A stretch of 64,000 nucleotides of DNA from Pictodentalium vernedei (lineage: Eukaryota > Mollusca > Scaphopoda > Dentaliida > Dentaliidae). The notes under the pieces were generated by a model that was given only the letters and a program-made list of their open reading frames with translations, did no database searches and was not told where the DNA came from. Location: positions 3,096,457 to 3,160,456 of the forward strand of contig CM062292.1 of NCBI GenBank assembly GCA_031216915.1. Reading direction: 5' to 3'. How positions within the stretch are numbered: position 1 is the stretch's first letter; each line of letters starts with the position of its first letter. Shown here one piece after another: positions 24,440-37,600 of this stretch. The translations under genes were made by a program, and so were the position numbers.

Positions 24440-24688
24440 TTAACCGGTTGAGGGCTGAATTACTTTGGTGGTCTGAACTTGGTGTTTAAAATTTGTTTAT
24501 GAAAAGTTATCGTAGAGTTTTCACGAGCACTCACCAGTAACTTGTAATAAAACAAATTACACAAACAAAATAGTATTTGCGTTTTGACTGACTAGGAAAC
24601 ATAAGAAAGTAAAATGCTGGCTTTTGCTCCGGTACTCTCTTGTTTTTGTGAAAGCCCCCACAGTGGCTTCTAGCACTCAACCAGTTAA
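24440..24688. mobile_element. Candidate MITE with short inverted ends (family D)
   Basis: The left end TTAACCGGTTGAGGGCT and right end AGCACTCAACCAGTTAA are imperfect inverted repeats about 250 bp apart. Only one copy was found and no target duplication is clear. Confidence 0.4.
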
Positions 24689-25134
24689 ATGAGGTCACCC
24701 TCCACAAAAATCGCATAACCAATTTACAGCAGTCATTACAGATATCGTTACAGGTCACAACTTAACCAACCCTTAAATTTTTGGCGAAATTGAGAGATTG
24801 TGACAATGGAGTTTAGACACAACGACAGAAATGCACAGAAGTAATTATATACTTCTACTTGTATGCTTTGGTTATACGCATGTAAGACACGGAATCGCTT
24901 TCAAAACACACACGGCAGTATCTTGCAACGTCATATTACAGATACCCCAATTCCCTATAGTGCAGCTACAAAGGAAACCCCATATCACTACAAAGGAATA
25001 CTTAACTTTTTAAGTTAGCTATTTTTGTATTATGTTGAATAATTTTTTTGTGAAATTTAACCATAGGAAAAATGTACTTTTGCTTGTAAATAAGAACCTT
25101 AGATCTGAAAAAAAGAAATAAAACATTTAGATAC
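24689..25134. other. Non-coding stretch, nothing recognised
   Basis: Only a short open frame at 24831-25013 (60 codons, ATG start) without motif. No repeat is seen. Confidence 0.45.
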
Positions 25135-25202
25135 CGTCGTGTTAGAACCAGAACGTCCTATGTCCCCTATGGGACATAGGACGTTCTGGTTCTAACACGA
25201 CG
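25135..25202. repeat. Perfect 32-bp foldback hairpin
   Basis: Arms 25135-25166 and 25171-25202 are perfect complements around CTAT. The inner sequence CTATGTCCCCTATGGGACAT is shared with the hairpin at 31131-31272. It abuts satellite 4 block 2. Confidence 0.9.
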
Positions 25203-25204
25203 AT

Positions 25205-27615
25205 ACGGCATTAAGGGGCATCTGTAATAATTTAAAAACATTGGGATAGGATATTAAGAGGGATTTGTAATATTTTAATAACATTGGGATCCGATATTAA
25301 GGTGGATCTGTAATAATTTCATAACATTTGGATACGGTATTAAGGGGGATCTGTAATAATTTAATAATATTGTGTCCGACATAAAGGGGATCTCTAGTAA
25401 TTTAATAACATTGGTATCTAGTATTATGGGGATCTGTAATGATTTAATAACGTTGAGATCCGATATTAATGAGGATCTGTAGTAATTTCGTAACATTGGG
25501 ATCCGGTATTATGGGGATCTGTAAAAATTTAGTAACATTGGTATCCGGTATTAAGGAGATCTGTAATAATTCAATAACATTGGGGTATGGTATTAAGGTG
25601 ATCTGTACATTTTTAATAAAATTGATATTCGATATTAAGCGGGAACTGTAATAATTTAATAACATTGGGGTCCGGCATTATGGGGATCTTTAATAATTTA
25701 ATGTCATTGGGATCCGATATTAAAGTAATCTGAAATAATTTAATAACATTGGGATCCGGTATTAAAGTAATCTGTAATAATTTAGTAACGTTGGGGTCCG
25801 ATATTAAGAGGGATCTGCAACAAGTTAATAACATTGGGATCCGGTATTATGGGGATCTGTAATAATTTAGTAACATTGTATCCGGTATTAAGGGGATCTG
25901 TAATAATTCAGTAACATTGTGATACGGTATTAAGGTGATCTGTAATAATTTAACAAAATTCATATCCGATATTAAGGGTAATAACATTGGGATCCGGCAT
26001 TAAGGGGATCTGTAATAGTTTAGTAACATTAGGATACGTTATTTATAGGGATCTGTAATAATGTAATAACATTGGCAACTGATATTAATGGGGGTTTGTA
26101 ATATTTCAATAACATTGGGATCCGGTATTAAGGGGATCTGAAATAATTAAATAACATTGGGATAGGATATTATGAGGGATCTGTAATATTTTAATAACAT
26201 TGGGATCCGATATTAAGGTGTGGATCTGTAATAATTTCATAACATTTGGATACGGTATTAAGGGGGATCTGTAATAATTTAATAATATTGTGTCCGACAT
26301 AAAGGGAATCTCTAATAATTTAATAACATTGGTATCTAGTATTATGGGGATCTGTAATGATTTAATAACGTTGGGATCCGATATTAATGGGGATCTGTAG
26401 TAATTTCGTAACATTGGGATCCGGTATTATGTGGATCTGTAAAAATTTAGTAACATTGCTATCCGGTATTAAGGAGATCTGTAATAATTCAATAACATTG
26501 GGATCCGATATTAAGTTGGATCTGCAACAATTTAATAACATTGGGATCCGGTATTATGGGGATCTGTAAAAATTTAGTAACATCGGTATCCGGTATTAAG
26601 GAGATCTGTAATAATTCAATAACATTGGGGTATGGTATTAAGGTGATCTGTACATTTTTAATAAAATTGATATTCGATATTAAGCGGGAACTGTAATAAT
26701 TTAATAACATTGGGGTCCGGCATTAAGGGGAACTGTAATAATTTAATAACATTGGGGTCCGGCATTAAGGGGATCTTTAATAATTTAATGTCATTGGGAT
26801 CCGGTATTAAAGTAATCTGTAATAATTTAATAACATTGGTATCTAGTATTATGGGGATCTGTAATAATTTAGTAACGTTGGGGTCCGATATTAAGAGGGA
26901 TCTGCAACAATTTAATAACATTGGGATCCGGTATTATGGGGATCTGTAATAATTTAGTAACATTGTATCCGGTATTAAGGGGATCTGTAACAATTTAGTA
27001 ACGTTGGGGTCCGATATTAAGGGGGATCAGCAATAATTTAATTACATTGGAATCCGGTATTATGGGGATCTGTATTAATTGTAACATTGTATCCGGTATT
27101 AAGGGGATCTGTAATAATTTAGTAACATTGTGATACGGTATTAAGGTGATCTGTAATAATTTAACAAAATTCATATCCGATATTAAGGGTAATAACATTG
27201 GGAACCGGCATTAAGGGGATCTGTAATAGTTTAGTAACATTAGGATACGTTATTTATGGGGATCTGTAATAATGTAATAACATTGACAACTGATATTAAT
27301 GGGGGTTTGTAATATTTCAATAACATTGGGATCCGGTATTAAGGGGATCTGAAATAATTAAATAACATTGGGATAGGATATTATGAGGGATCTGTAATAT
27401 TTTAATAACATTGGGATCCGATATTAAGGTGGATCTGTAATAATTTAATAACATATGTATGAGGTATTAAGGGGTCTGTAATAATTTAATGACATTGGTA
27501 TCCGGTATTAATGGGATCTGTAATAATGTAATTACATTGGTATCCGGTATTAAGGGGATTTGTAATAATTTAATAACATTGGTATCCAGTATTATGGGGT
27601 AATATAATAATAATT
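25205..27615. repeat. Satellite 4, block 2 with higher-order repeats
   Basis: About 57 diverged 42-bp units of the family seen at 13762-14960. Runs of identical variants recur at longer spacing. The series with CATAACATTTGGATACGG is at 25311 and 26229 (918 bp apart). The series with AGGATACGTTATTTAT is at 26031 and 27242 (1,211 bp apart). Short open frames on both strands are repeat translations. Confidence 0.9.
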
Positions 27616-28534
27616 TAATGTGTGTGGTCAGGTTCTCCAGCAGGTACTTCCATAGATGACTACTTACCAGCTATATTGTGGGAACATTTTTCAAACATCA
27701 CCCATTTTTGACCATATTTTTCATGATGCCACTTCCAGTTGAAATTGCTGAAGGGAAGTTAGCTTACGTTTGCTGAAATGCATAAAACGTATTTCCAATT
27801 TTTATTTGACCTTTTACATTGGCCTAGCACCATATCCCATCTATTTTTGTTCTAATGGATCGTAAGTTCATACTGATTTTTGAAACTTTGTCTCTCATGC
27901 ACACATGGAAACGCGACTTTGTTTTGCGATGAAGGAAGTCGGGGAAAACCACCGAGCTGCGGCGAGTAACTATTAGGCTCTAACGTTTGAACCTTGTAGA
28001 AACGGTTTTGATAGTGTCAGAAGACAAGTATTCTCCCGCGGGCTGTACTCTTGTACTGTGTTCTGTAGTACATAAAGCCACCAAAAGCCTTGTCAAAGGA
28101 CACATTGCAGACGATGAATGGGGATCATGATCGAAACGAAGCCGTGATCCTTCAGTTTGATCAATGCTGATCAATGACCCACTGTGCTTAGCAAACTCGA
28201 CTCTGATGTTCTACCTGTAACAGTTATTCAAGATTCTGATAAACGTCGCATTGTGCAAAAAGGTTTTTGTTGAAGAACTGCGGAACAGCGGTGTGGGGTG
28301 GGGGGTTGGTGGGTTGGGGGGGGGGGGGTTGGGGGGTGGGGCTTTAGCCCCCACCGACTTCACTCCTTCACACACACACACTTTTTTTTGCAGGGCCATG
28401 TTTGTTGTGTACATATATTTTAACACATTCATTGACTGGCGAAACAAGAGGAGGATAGAGAACCTCCCGTCATATTTTCGCCAGCTCTGTTTCTCTCGTA
28501 CTAGTGTGATGTTAGTGTGTTTTATGTTTGTCAC
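27616..28534. repeat. Segmental duplication, copy 1 (non-satellite part)
   Basis: It matches 29713-30560 at high identity by eye, with 2,097 bp between equivalent points (GTGTGTGGTCAGG at 27620/29717). It includes a G-run block at about 28300-28341 followed by a C-run. I recognise no gene; open frames at 27980-28174 and 28211-28547 occur in both copies without motifs. Confidence 0.85.
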
Positions 28535-28771
28535 AGATTGTGAGTAGCATACAGCTAGTTAAGCAGTGGGGTGGGTATGAAAATCTCGACAATTTTTTAA
28601 CGGCTGTCAATGGGTGAAATCTTTCAAATACGTCTCCTGAAAAATCTCAAAATATCCGCTCAGATGGATGGAATTAGGGGTTTTGGGACCTGGAATATTT
28701 TCGTAACGCGGGCCGAACCATGGTCGGCCTGTCCCCGTCCTACCGACGTCCATTGATCGCCCTCTCCAGAT
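28535..28771. other. Spacer between duplicated blocks
   Basis: Present after copy 1 only; it leads into satellite 4 block 3. No feature is recognised. Confidence 0.4.
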
Positions 28772-29712
28772 TGGTAATAATTTAATAACATTGGTGTCCG
28801 ATATTAAGGGGATCTGTAATAATTTAAAAACATTGCTGTATGATAATAAGGAGAATCTGTTATAATTTAATAACATTGGAATCCGTTGTTAAGGGAATCT
28901 GTAATAATTTAATAACTTTGGAATCCGATATTAAGGAGCGTCTGTAATAATTTATTAACATTGGGATCCCGAATTAAGGGAATCTGTAATAATTTATTAA
29001 CATTGTGACCCGGTATTAAGGGGCGTCTGTAATAATTTATTAACAGTGGAATCCGGTATTAAGGGGATCTGTAATAATTTAATAACATCGGTGTCCGATA
29101 TTAAGGAGATCTGTAATTATTTAACAACACTGGTGTCCGATATTAAGGGGGATGTGTAATAATTCAATAACATTGGTATCCGGTATTAAGGGGATATATG
29201 ATAATTTAATAACAATAGGAGACGGTATTAAGGGGGACCTGTAATAATTTTATAACATTGGGATCGTTTATTAAAGTGATCTGTAATAATTTAATAACAT
29301 TGGTATCCGATATTTAGGGGATCAGTAATAATTAATGTCTTTGGGATCCGATATTAAGGAGGATCTGTAATAATTTAATAACATTGGTATCCGGTATTCA
29401 GTGGATCTGTAATAATTTAATTACATTGGTATCTGGTATTAAGGTGATCTGTAATAATTTTGTAACATTTGGATCCGGTATTAAAGTGATCTGTAATAAT
29501 TTAATAACACTGGTATCCGATATTTAGGGGATCAGTAATAATTAATGACTTTGGGATCCGATATTAAGGAGATCTGTAATAATTTAATAACATTGGTGTC
29601 CGGTATTAGGGGATCCGTAGTAATTTAATTACATTGGTATCCGGTATTAATGGGATCTTTAATAATTGAATAACATTGGTATCCAGTATTAAGGTGATCT
29701 GTAACAATAATT
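28772..29712. repeat. Satellite 4, block 3 (about 22 units)
   Basis: Same 42-bp family. It starts inside a unit (GGTAATAATTTAATAACATT) and ends at AACAATAATTTAATG, the same junction type as block 2 at 27615. This shows the block and its right flank were duplicated together. Confidence 0.9.
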
Positions 29713-30560
29713 TAATGTGTGTGGTCAGGTTCTCCAGCCGGTACTTCCATAGATGACTACTTACCAGCTATATTGTGGGAACATTTTTCAAACATCACCC
29801 ATTTTTGAGCATATTTTTCATGATACCACTTCCAGTTGAAATTGCTGAAGGGAAGTAGCTTACGTTTGCTAAAATGCATGCAACGTGTTTCCAATTTTTA
29901 TTTGCCCTTTTACATTAGCCTAGCACCATATCCCATGTACTTTTGTTCTAATGGATCGTAAGTTCATACTGATTTTTGAAACTTTGCCTCTCATGCACAC
30001 ATGGAAACGCGACTTTGTTTTGCGATGAAGGAAGTCGGGGAAAACCACCGAGCTGCGGCGAGTAACTATTAGACTCTATCATTTGAACCTTGTAGAAACG
30101 GTGTTGACAGTGTCAGAAGACAAGTATTCTCCCGCGAGCTGTACTGTTGTGCTGCGTTCTGTGGCACATAATGCCCACAAGAGCCTTATCAAAGGACACA
30201 TTGCAGACGGTGAATGGGGATCATGATCAAAACGAAGTCGTGATCCTTCAGTTTGATAAATGCTGATCAATGGCCCACTGTGCGTAGCAAACTCGTCTCT
30301 GATGTTCTACCTGTAACAGTTATTCAAGATTCTAATTCACTTCGCATTGTGCAAAAAAGGTTTTTCTTGAACAGCGGGGGGGGGGGGGGGGGGGCTTCAG
30401 CCCCCCTCCCCTCCCTCCACACACACTATTTTGCCGGGCCATTTTTTGTGAGCCTATATTTTAACACATCCATTGACTGGTTAAACAAGAGGCGGATACA
30501 GAACCTCCCCGCATATTTTCGCCAGCTCTGTTTCTCTCGTACCAGTGTGATGTCAGCCTG
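29713..30560. repeat. Segmental duplication, copy 2
   Basis: Partner of 27616-28534. It contains an 18-base G-run at 30376-30393 followed by GCTTCAGCCCCCCTCCC. Similarity ends near GTGATGT, where copy 2 passes into a GGGC microsatellite and copy 1 does not. Confidence 0.85.
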
Positions 30561-30707
30561 TTTGGCAGGCGGGCGGGCGGGCGGGCGGGCGGGCGGGCGG
30601 GCGGGCGGGCGGGCGGGCGGGCGGGCAGGCGGGCGGATTTGGGCGGGCGGGCAGGGCAGGGCAGGGCAGGGTTATCAGGCAGGCAGGGCAGGGCAGGGCA
30701 GGGTTAG

Positions 30708-30763
<56 letters not shown>

Positions 30764-30769
30764 CAACTG
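30561..30769. repeat. GGGC / GGCA compound microsatellite
   Basis: (GGGC)n with interruptions occupies about 30566-30652. GGCAG and GGGCA repeats follow, then (GGCA)n to 30766. The 222-codon open frame across it is a repeat translation (poly Gly-Arg-Ala). Confidence 0.95.
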
Positions 30770-30807
30770 TATGCTGCAGATCCCAGAAGCTGGAAGAATT
30801 TCCCATT

Positions 30808-30857
30808 ATGCTTTCTCTAATAATAATAATAATAACAGTCGCCCATTATGCGGTCTC

Positions 30858-30896
<39 letters not shown>

Positions 30897-30989
30897 GAGT
30901 CTTCCATTATGTTGCCTCTAATAATAATAAGAGTCTTCCATTATGTTGTCTCTAATAATAATAATAACAGTCGCCCATTATGCGGTCTC

Positions 30990-31036
<47 letters not shown>

Positions 31037-31095
31037 GGAGTCTTCCATTATGATGTCTCTAATAATAATACAAATAAGAGTCTCTCATTACTATT
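30808..31095. repeat. TAA microsatellite blocks with spaced minisatellite
   Basis: Runs of (TAA)n of varying length alternate with a roughly 20-bp spacer of the type CCATTATGCGGTCTC or TTCCATTATGTTGTCTC, about six times. Confidence 0.9.
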
Positions 31096-31130
31096 ATTTG
31101 AGGCAGCATATGGGGTATACTTGCAGCAAC

Positions 31131-31272
31131 TCGTCGCCTGAGTGCTAGAATGTTCTATGTCCCATAGGGGAGATAATACATAGTCCCATAGGGGAGATAA
31201 TACATAGTCCCATAGGGGACATAATATATAGTCCCATAGGGGACATAGAACATTCTAACACTCAGGCAACGA
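31131..31272. repeat. Foldback hairpin with tandemly repeated loop (family H)
   Basis: Arms 31131-31163 and 31239-31272 pair with two mismatches. They begin TCGTCGCCTGAGTGCTAG, related to the hairpins at 351 and 504. The loop is an imperfect tandem repeat of about 24 bp (CATAGGGGAGATAATACATA). Confidence 0.88.
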
Positions 31273-32076
31273 ACTGTGTAACAGATTCTCAAGTATGAGA
31301 CTGTTCAGAAAGTACGCTTGAGATAGAAAACAAAAACAGAATGGGAAAATTTGATGCCTTACTTTTTACTATTCTGCAAATTAGATTGAGCTAGTTCCAT
31401 ATTGAGTTATCTTTCTTTTATAATATAAGCATCGAATATGACATGCTGCAATGGGGAAACTACGCAGTGAAGATTTCCGACTTTGGAGTGTAAAATGTAG
31501 AAATTCATGTAGACCAACATAAACAAAAATATATGAAACAAATTCATTGAAATTCAATACTGCGTCATTATATTTAGGATATTGTTTGATGGAGAGTATT
31601 TTTCCATGTTTTACCTACATGTATTGCAGTATCCTCTTTAGAATGAATTTGCGAGTTTTTTTTTCAGGGAACTGTATTTCATTCATATATTTTCATGCAT
31701 AGTACCATGGAAATGTGCGTGGGATAATTTCCACCATTGAAATGATCAGGAAATACTATCCAAGTAATGATATTTACCGTCTTGAATCTTTTTGCCTTCT
31801 TTTATAATGAATGTTTACATTTTTACCAGTAATTTCTTTCCTGTTTTGGGTATGAACTTCCTAGGAAATCCATTTTCCCGGATGGTATTTTCTAGAAAAT
31901 CCATTCCGGTGGATAGATTTTCCAGTGGGGTCGTATTTACTGTCACAGGACATGTAATTTCAATCAAGGCAGGACGTCTTGGTCCCTTAATCCTAGTTGT
32001 CTATATCTCCCCTACCTTCTGGATGGCCGTGAGTTTTATGACTTATATTTCCAATACAGATAGTTGTCACTCCCTG
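31273..32076. other. Non-coding stretch, nothing recognised
   Basis: A 103-codon frame at 31792-32103 (+) has no motif and runs into a MITE. A small imperfect repeat GAAATCCATT/AAAATCCATT lies near 31865-31910. Confidence 0.4.
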
Positions 32077-32332
32077 CAGTTAAAATTAGAAGCCCAGTTA
32101 TGAATTGCCAGTAAATGGCACGTCATGCTGCGCGTTGATTTGGGTGATATGGCGAAAGCAAGGTTATCGAATTCTGTACATGTACCCTGCGTACAAGCAA
32201 TGTTTTTGCGAATAAACCTCCTGATTTGTTCGTGCTTTGAATGTCATTCGATACGGAAATGTCACGTAATTCCTACGCAAAATGATTGCCAAAATAAGCG
32301 CATAGTTCCTGACAGGACTTCTAGGTTTAACG
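32077..32332 (-). mobile_element. MITE family A, copy 3 (diverged)
   Basis: Left end CAGTTAAAATTAGAAGCCC and right end GACAGGACTTCTAGG resemble family A termini. The interior keeps AAGCAATGTTTTTGCGAATA, but the central hairpin is degenerate. TA flanks are not preserved. Orientation is uncertain. Confidence 0.6.
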
Positions 32333-32743
32333 ATATCTCCTACAATACATATGGTGTCCAGGTTCCCACGAAACCATCAGATTTATAGTAGAACCTAGGC
32401 CATGCATCACCCCAGATTGTCTATGGTTTTCTTGGTCAAAGCTGTTGTCCATTACATGGCTTCCTTGGTAGGGCTAGACCATCACACTAGTTGAATAAGG
32501 TCAACAGTAATTCGTGCAGGTGTCCTTCCACGTGATTGATAGCACGGCTCTTCGACTTATTTGTGGATAGCGACGACATAGGAACATGCATATTTAAGAA
32601 AGGAGTTAGTTCCACAAATGAAATTCTGGAAGTGGGATTCTGTCAGCTCCTGGACAAACGTGGCCGATAGAACATTTTCCATTCAGGTTCTTTGAACACT
32701 GGGACAAAAAGGGACATCATTTGAATCCAAGAGGCCGCCTTTC
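32333..32743. other. Non-coding stretch, nothing recognised
   Basis: No open frame with motifs, no clear repeat. Confidence 0.4.
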
Positions 32744-32952
32744 CGATCCAGGAACATGATATGTCATATTTCATGACGTAGGATAGCTGATAAGTGAATG
32801 TGTGGGGTAGACCAATCAATATTTTCAACGTGCAACCCGAAGGTTGCACGTTAAAAATATTAATTGGTCTACCCCAAATGATGACAATAAACTCTTCCAA
32901 CTGATGTCAGTGAACTGACATGGAAGATACCACCGGGGTTCGAAGGGTTAAA
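32744..32952 (-). mobile_element. MITE family C, copy 2
   Basis: Reverse-complement relative of 12048-12284, ending GGGGTTCGAAGGGTTAAA on the plus strand. The centre (32812-32875) is a hairpin of about 30-bp arms around CGTGCAACCCGAAGGTTGCACG. The left limit is not defined. Confidence 0.68.
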
Positions 32953-33551
32953 TCATTTAACAAATTTGAATTGACTTATAGCTATCGTTAGCATATTGTT
33001 TCGACAGGCATTTGGGGCACTCATGAGATTTGACACAATTCTTTACGATAAATGATAATGGTGAAATTCCATTTTCCACGTTCACAGTCCAACCTTTATC
33101 AAAATAATGTCGATTTCCAAGGTTTTTCTCCATCTTGTAATATCAACACCTGTATCAGACCTACGTGTTTCAAACTTCGAAAAAATGATCTCCAACAAAA
33201 CCCATATTTAAGAATTTAGTACCGACCTGAACTATTCCCAACGGTTAGATTCCACTCCACAGTTTCCCAGGCATGTCCAAAAAATGACAGGCCATCCACG
33301 TATTCATATGCGAATAGTATTTAACTAGGTCATCTAACCCATAACATGTGTTACATTTTCTAGATCCAATAAAACACAGATCACTACCGGACTAAATAGA
33401 GAGCAATCGATTGACTGGACTGGTGATGTAAAATAATTCATGAGAGGTGAGGCACGTTGTACAAACACGTGTGCGCGAATGCAATATGTTACAATATAGT
33501 CAAGCGATTACTCTGTTTTTTGCTTTTCATTATTAACAATAATTATATTAT
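32953..33551. other. Non-coding stretch, nothing recognised
   Basis: AT-rich, no feature supported. Confidence 0.4.
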
Positions 33552-33801
33552 TTAACCCTTTACCTAACGTAACGGCCAAAAGCGACCAACGCTATTCTCA
33601 AAACTCGCCAATTAATTTTCATTATTTTTTCCATTTTTGTCTCCAAAACATAGGCTATGACCCCTTATTGGAACGAGCTCGTCGAGCTCGTTCCAATGAG
33701 GATTCATAACCTATGTTTTTGAGACAAAAATGAAAATAATAGTTATTCAAGAATTTGTTTTGCAAGTGTCGTCTGCTTTTAATGTTAGGTAAAGGGTTAA
33801 A
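33552..33801. mobile_element. MITE family E, copy 1
   Basis: Terminal inverted repeats are TTTAACCCTTTACCTAAC and GTTAGGTAAAGGGTTAAA. The centre is a long hairpin whose tip is GGAACGAGCTCGTCGAGCTC. Relatives lie at 41072, 48548 (fragment), 50526, 60002 (half) and, diverged, 61137. Confidence 0.85.
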
Positions 33802-34609
33802 AAAGTAAAAAAAAAAATCCCAATGAAATCCTCATTACACCCACGGCAAAGCGTCTTCGTTAGCGCGCACGAATACATGACGCAATTGTTCATTGCATAA
33901 TTCACTTGTGAAGTTATCGTTTATAATCAAACCCGGAAATTCCAGTAAATCACATTTTGGAAAGTAATAAGTAAAAATAAACAATTTGGATGTGGGTGCG
34001 ATAATTTATTATCAAATGCAAGGCTTCAACCTGCACAATTGAATAAAAACATTGCGATATAAGTCATTTTCAGCCACCCAGCAGCCTCAAAAGCAGAAGT
34101 TTCCAACCACCCCCTTTACCTAACCCTGGGGCATATAACTCCCTGTTTCTAAAATGTGACATGAGTGTATGTTTCTGTCTCATATTTTTAATACATGCTT
34201 GGTAACAACTCCATGTAAAAATGACATTTTAAAAAATAGCAAATTTTTCGAAGCCACCGTTTCCCATTATTCCTCTGGTAATTTAACCCTTTGCATCAGA
34301 CTTCAATCCTGTAACCAAAACTTCAAGTTCTCTTGTCCAACAATTAGTCTAATTTAATCATATATCTGAAACTAAAAATATGTCTCCAATTTACATGGCA
34401 TTAGTTCAGATTTTCTGAATTTTACTCCTGTGCAATAGTGCGAAACTGTAGAGCGGAGCCTTATGGATAATTCAAAGGTGATGTTATTGACATCAATGCC
34501 TTGAAAAATTAATTGACGTCGGATTCTAATGAACATTGTGTTTCTTGTAAAGCTAAAAGAAAATAGGAGATCACTATTTTTTAGTTTGGCGATTTAGCCC
34601 CAATGACAC
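33802..34609. other. Non-coding stretch before satellite 5
   Basis: A 62-codon frame at 34169-34357 has no motif. Nothing else is seen. Confidence 0.4.
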
Positions 34610-37600
34610 GTTTTTACATCTATCGTCTAGCTATGACAAGAAAATCCTTTGCATCTGTGGTTATAAAATCCACTGTCTAGTTATGACTATAGAATCCCTT
34701 TTCTAATGTATCTGTGGTCATAGAATCCCCTGTCTAGCTATGGCTATATAATCCCTTTTCTAATGCATCTGTGGTTATAGAATCCCGTGTATAGATTTGA
34801 CTATAGAATCCTTTTCTCATGCATCTGTGGCTATAGAATTCCCTGTCTAGCTAAGACAATATAATCCCTTTCTCATGCATCTGTGGTTATAGAATCTCCT
34901 GTCTAGCTGTGAATATAAAATCCCTTTTCTAATGTATCTGTGGTTATAGAATCACCTGGGTAGCTATGTCTATAGGGTCCCCATCCTAATGTATCTGTGG
35001 TTATATAATCCCCACTCTAGCAATGACTATAGAGTCCCTTTTCCAATGTATCTATGGTTATGGAATCCCCTGTGTAGCTATGACTATAGAATCCCTATCT
35101 AATGCATCTCTGGTTATAGAATCCCCTGTCTAGCTATGACAATAGAGTCCCTTTCTCAGGCATCTATGGTTATAGAATCCCCTGTCTAGCTATGACTATA
35201 GAATCCCATTCTCATGCATCTGTGGTAATATAATCCCCTGTCTAGCTATGACAATATAATCCCCTGTCCAGCTATTACAGTATAATCCCTTTCTCATGCA
35301 TCTGTGGTATAGAATCCCCTGTCTAGCTATGACAATAGAATCCCTTTCTCATGCATCTGTGGTCATAGAATCCCCTGTCTAGCTATGACAAAAGAATCCC
35401 TTTCTCATGCATCTGTGGTTAGAGAATCCCCTGTCTAGCTATGATAATAGAATCCCATTCTCATGCATCTGTGGTTGTAGAATCCCCTGTCTAGCTATGA
35501 CAATAGAATCCACTGTCTAGCTATGACAATAGAATCCCTTTCTCAGGCATCTGTGGTTATAGGATCCCCTGTCTAGCGCTGACAATAGAATCCCATTCTC
35601 ATGCATCTCTGGTTATAGAATACCCTGTCTATCTATGACTATAGAATCCCTTTTCTAATGTATCTCTGGTTACAGAATCCCCTGTCTAGCTACGACTACA
35701 GAGTCCCTTTTCTAAAGCATCTGTTGTTATAGAATCCCCTCTCTAGTTATGAAAATATAATCCTTTTCTCATGCATCTGTGGTTAAAGAATCCCCTGTCT
35801 AACTATGAAAATAGACTCCCCTGTCTAGCTATAAAAAATATAATCCCTTTCTCATGCATCGGTGGTTATAGAATCCCCTGTCTAACTATAACAATATGAT
35901 CACTTTCTCATGCATCTGTGGTTATAGAATCCCTTTTCTAGCTATGACAATAGAATCCCATTCTCATGCATCTGTGGTTATAGAATCCCCTGTCAGTCTA
36001 TGACAATACAACCCCCTGTCTAGCTATGACAATAGAATTCCTTTCTCATGCATCTGTGGTATTAGAATTCCCTGTCTAGCCCTGACAATAGAATCCCATT
36101 CTCATGCATCTCTGGTTATAGAATCCCCTGTCTGTCTATGAAGATAGCGGACCTTTTCTAAAGCACCTGTTGTTATAGAATCCCCTGTCTAGCTATGACA
36201 ATAGAATCCCATTATCATGCAACTGTGGTTATAGAATCCCCTGTCTAGCTATGACAATACAATCCCATTCTAATGCATCTGTGGTTATAGAATCCTCTGT
36301 CTAGATATGACAATTGAATCCCTTTATCATGCATCTGTGGTTATAGAATCCCCTGTTTAGCTATGACAATAGAATCCCCTGTCCAGCTATGAGAATAGAA
36401 TCCCTTTCCCATGCATCTGTGGTTATATAATCCCCTGCCTAGCTATGACAATAGAATCCCTTTCTCATGCATCTGTTGTTATAGAATCCCCTGTCTAGCT
36501 ATGACTATAGAATCCCTTTTCTAATGTACCTGTGATAATTGAATCCCCTGTCTAGCTATGACTATAGAGTCCCTTTTCTGATGTATCTGTGGTTATAGTA
36601 TCCCCTGTCTAGCGATGACTATATAGTCTATTTTATAATGTATATGTTGTTGTAGAATCCCCTCTCTAGCTATGACTATATAATCCCTTTCCCAATGCAT
36701 CTCTGGTTATAGAATTCCCTGTCTAGCTATGACTATAGAGTCCCTTTTCTAAAGCATCTGTTGATATAGAGTCCCCTGTCTAGCTATGACAATATAATCC
36801 CATTCTCATGCATCTGCGGTTATAGAATCCCCTGTCTAGCTATGACAATATAATCCCTTTCTCATGCATCTGTAGTTATAGAATCCCCTGTCTAGCTATG
36901 ACTATAGAATCCCTTCTCTAATGCATCTGTGGTTATAGCATCCCCTGTTTAGCTATGAAAATAGAATCCCCTGTCCAGCTATGAGAATAGAATCCCTTTC
37001 CAATGCATCTGTGGTTATATAATCTATCCCCAATGACAATATAATCCCTTTCTCATGCATCTGTTGTTATAGAATCCCCTGTCTAGCTATGACTATAGAA
37101 TCCCTTTTCTAATGTGCCTGCGGTAATAGAATCCCCTGTCTAGTTATGACTATAGAGTCCCTTTTCTGATGTCTAGCAATGACAATATAATCCCTTTCTC
37201 ATGCATCTGTGGTTAAATAATCCCCTGTCTAGCTATGACGATAGAATCCCCTGTCCAGGTATGACAAAATAATCTCTTTCTCATGCACCTGTGGTTATTG
37301 AATGCCCTGTCTAGCTATGACAATAGAATTCCTTTCTCATGCATCTGTGGTTATAGAATCCCTTGTCTAGCTATGACAATAGAATCCCATTCTCATGCAT
37401 CTGTGGTTATAGAATCCCCTGTCCTGCTATGACAATATAATCCCCTGTCTAGCTATGGCCATTAGAATCCCTTTCTCATGCATCAGTGGTTATATAATCC
37501 CCTGTCGAGCTATGACTATAGAGTCCCTTTTCTGATGTATCTGTGGTTATAGAATCCCCTGTCTAGCTATGACTATAGAGTCCATTATCTATTGTATCTG

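Noticed and set aside
30253..30921. 222-codon open frame
   Set aside because: It is mainly a translation of GGGC/GGCA and TAA microsatellites.
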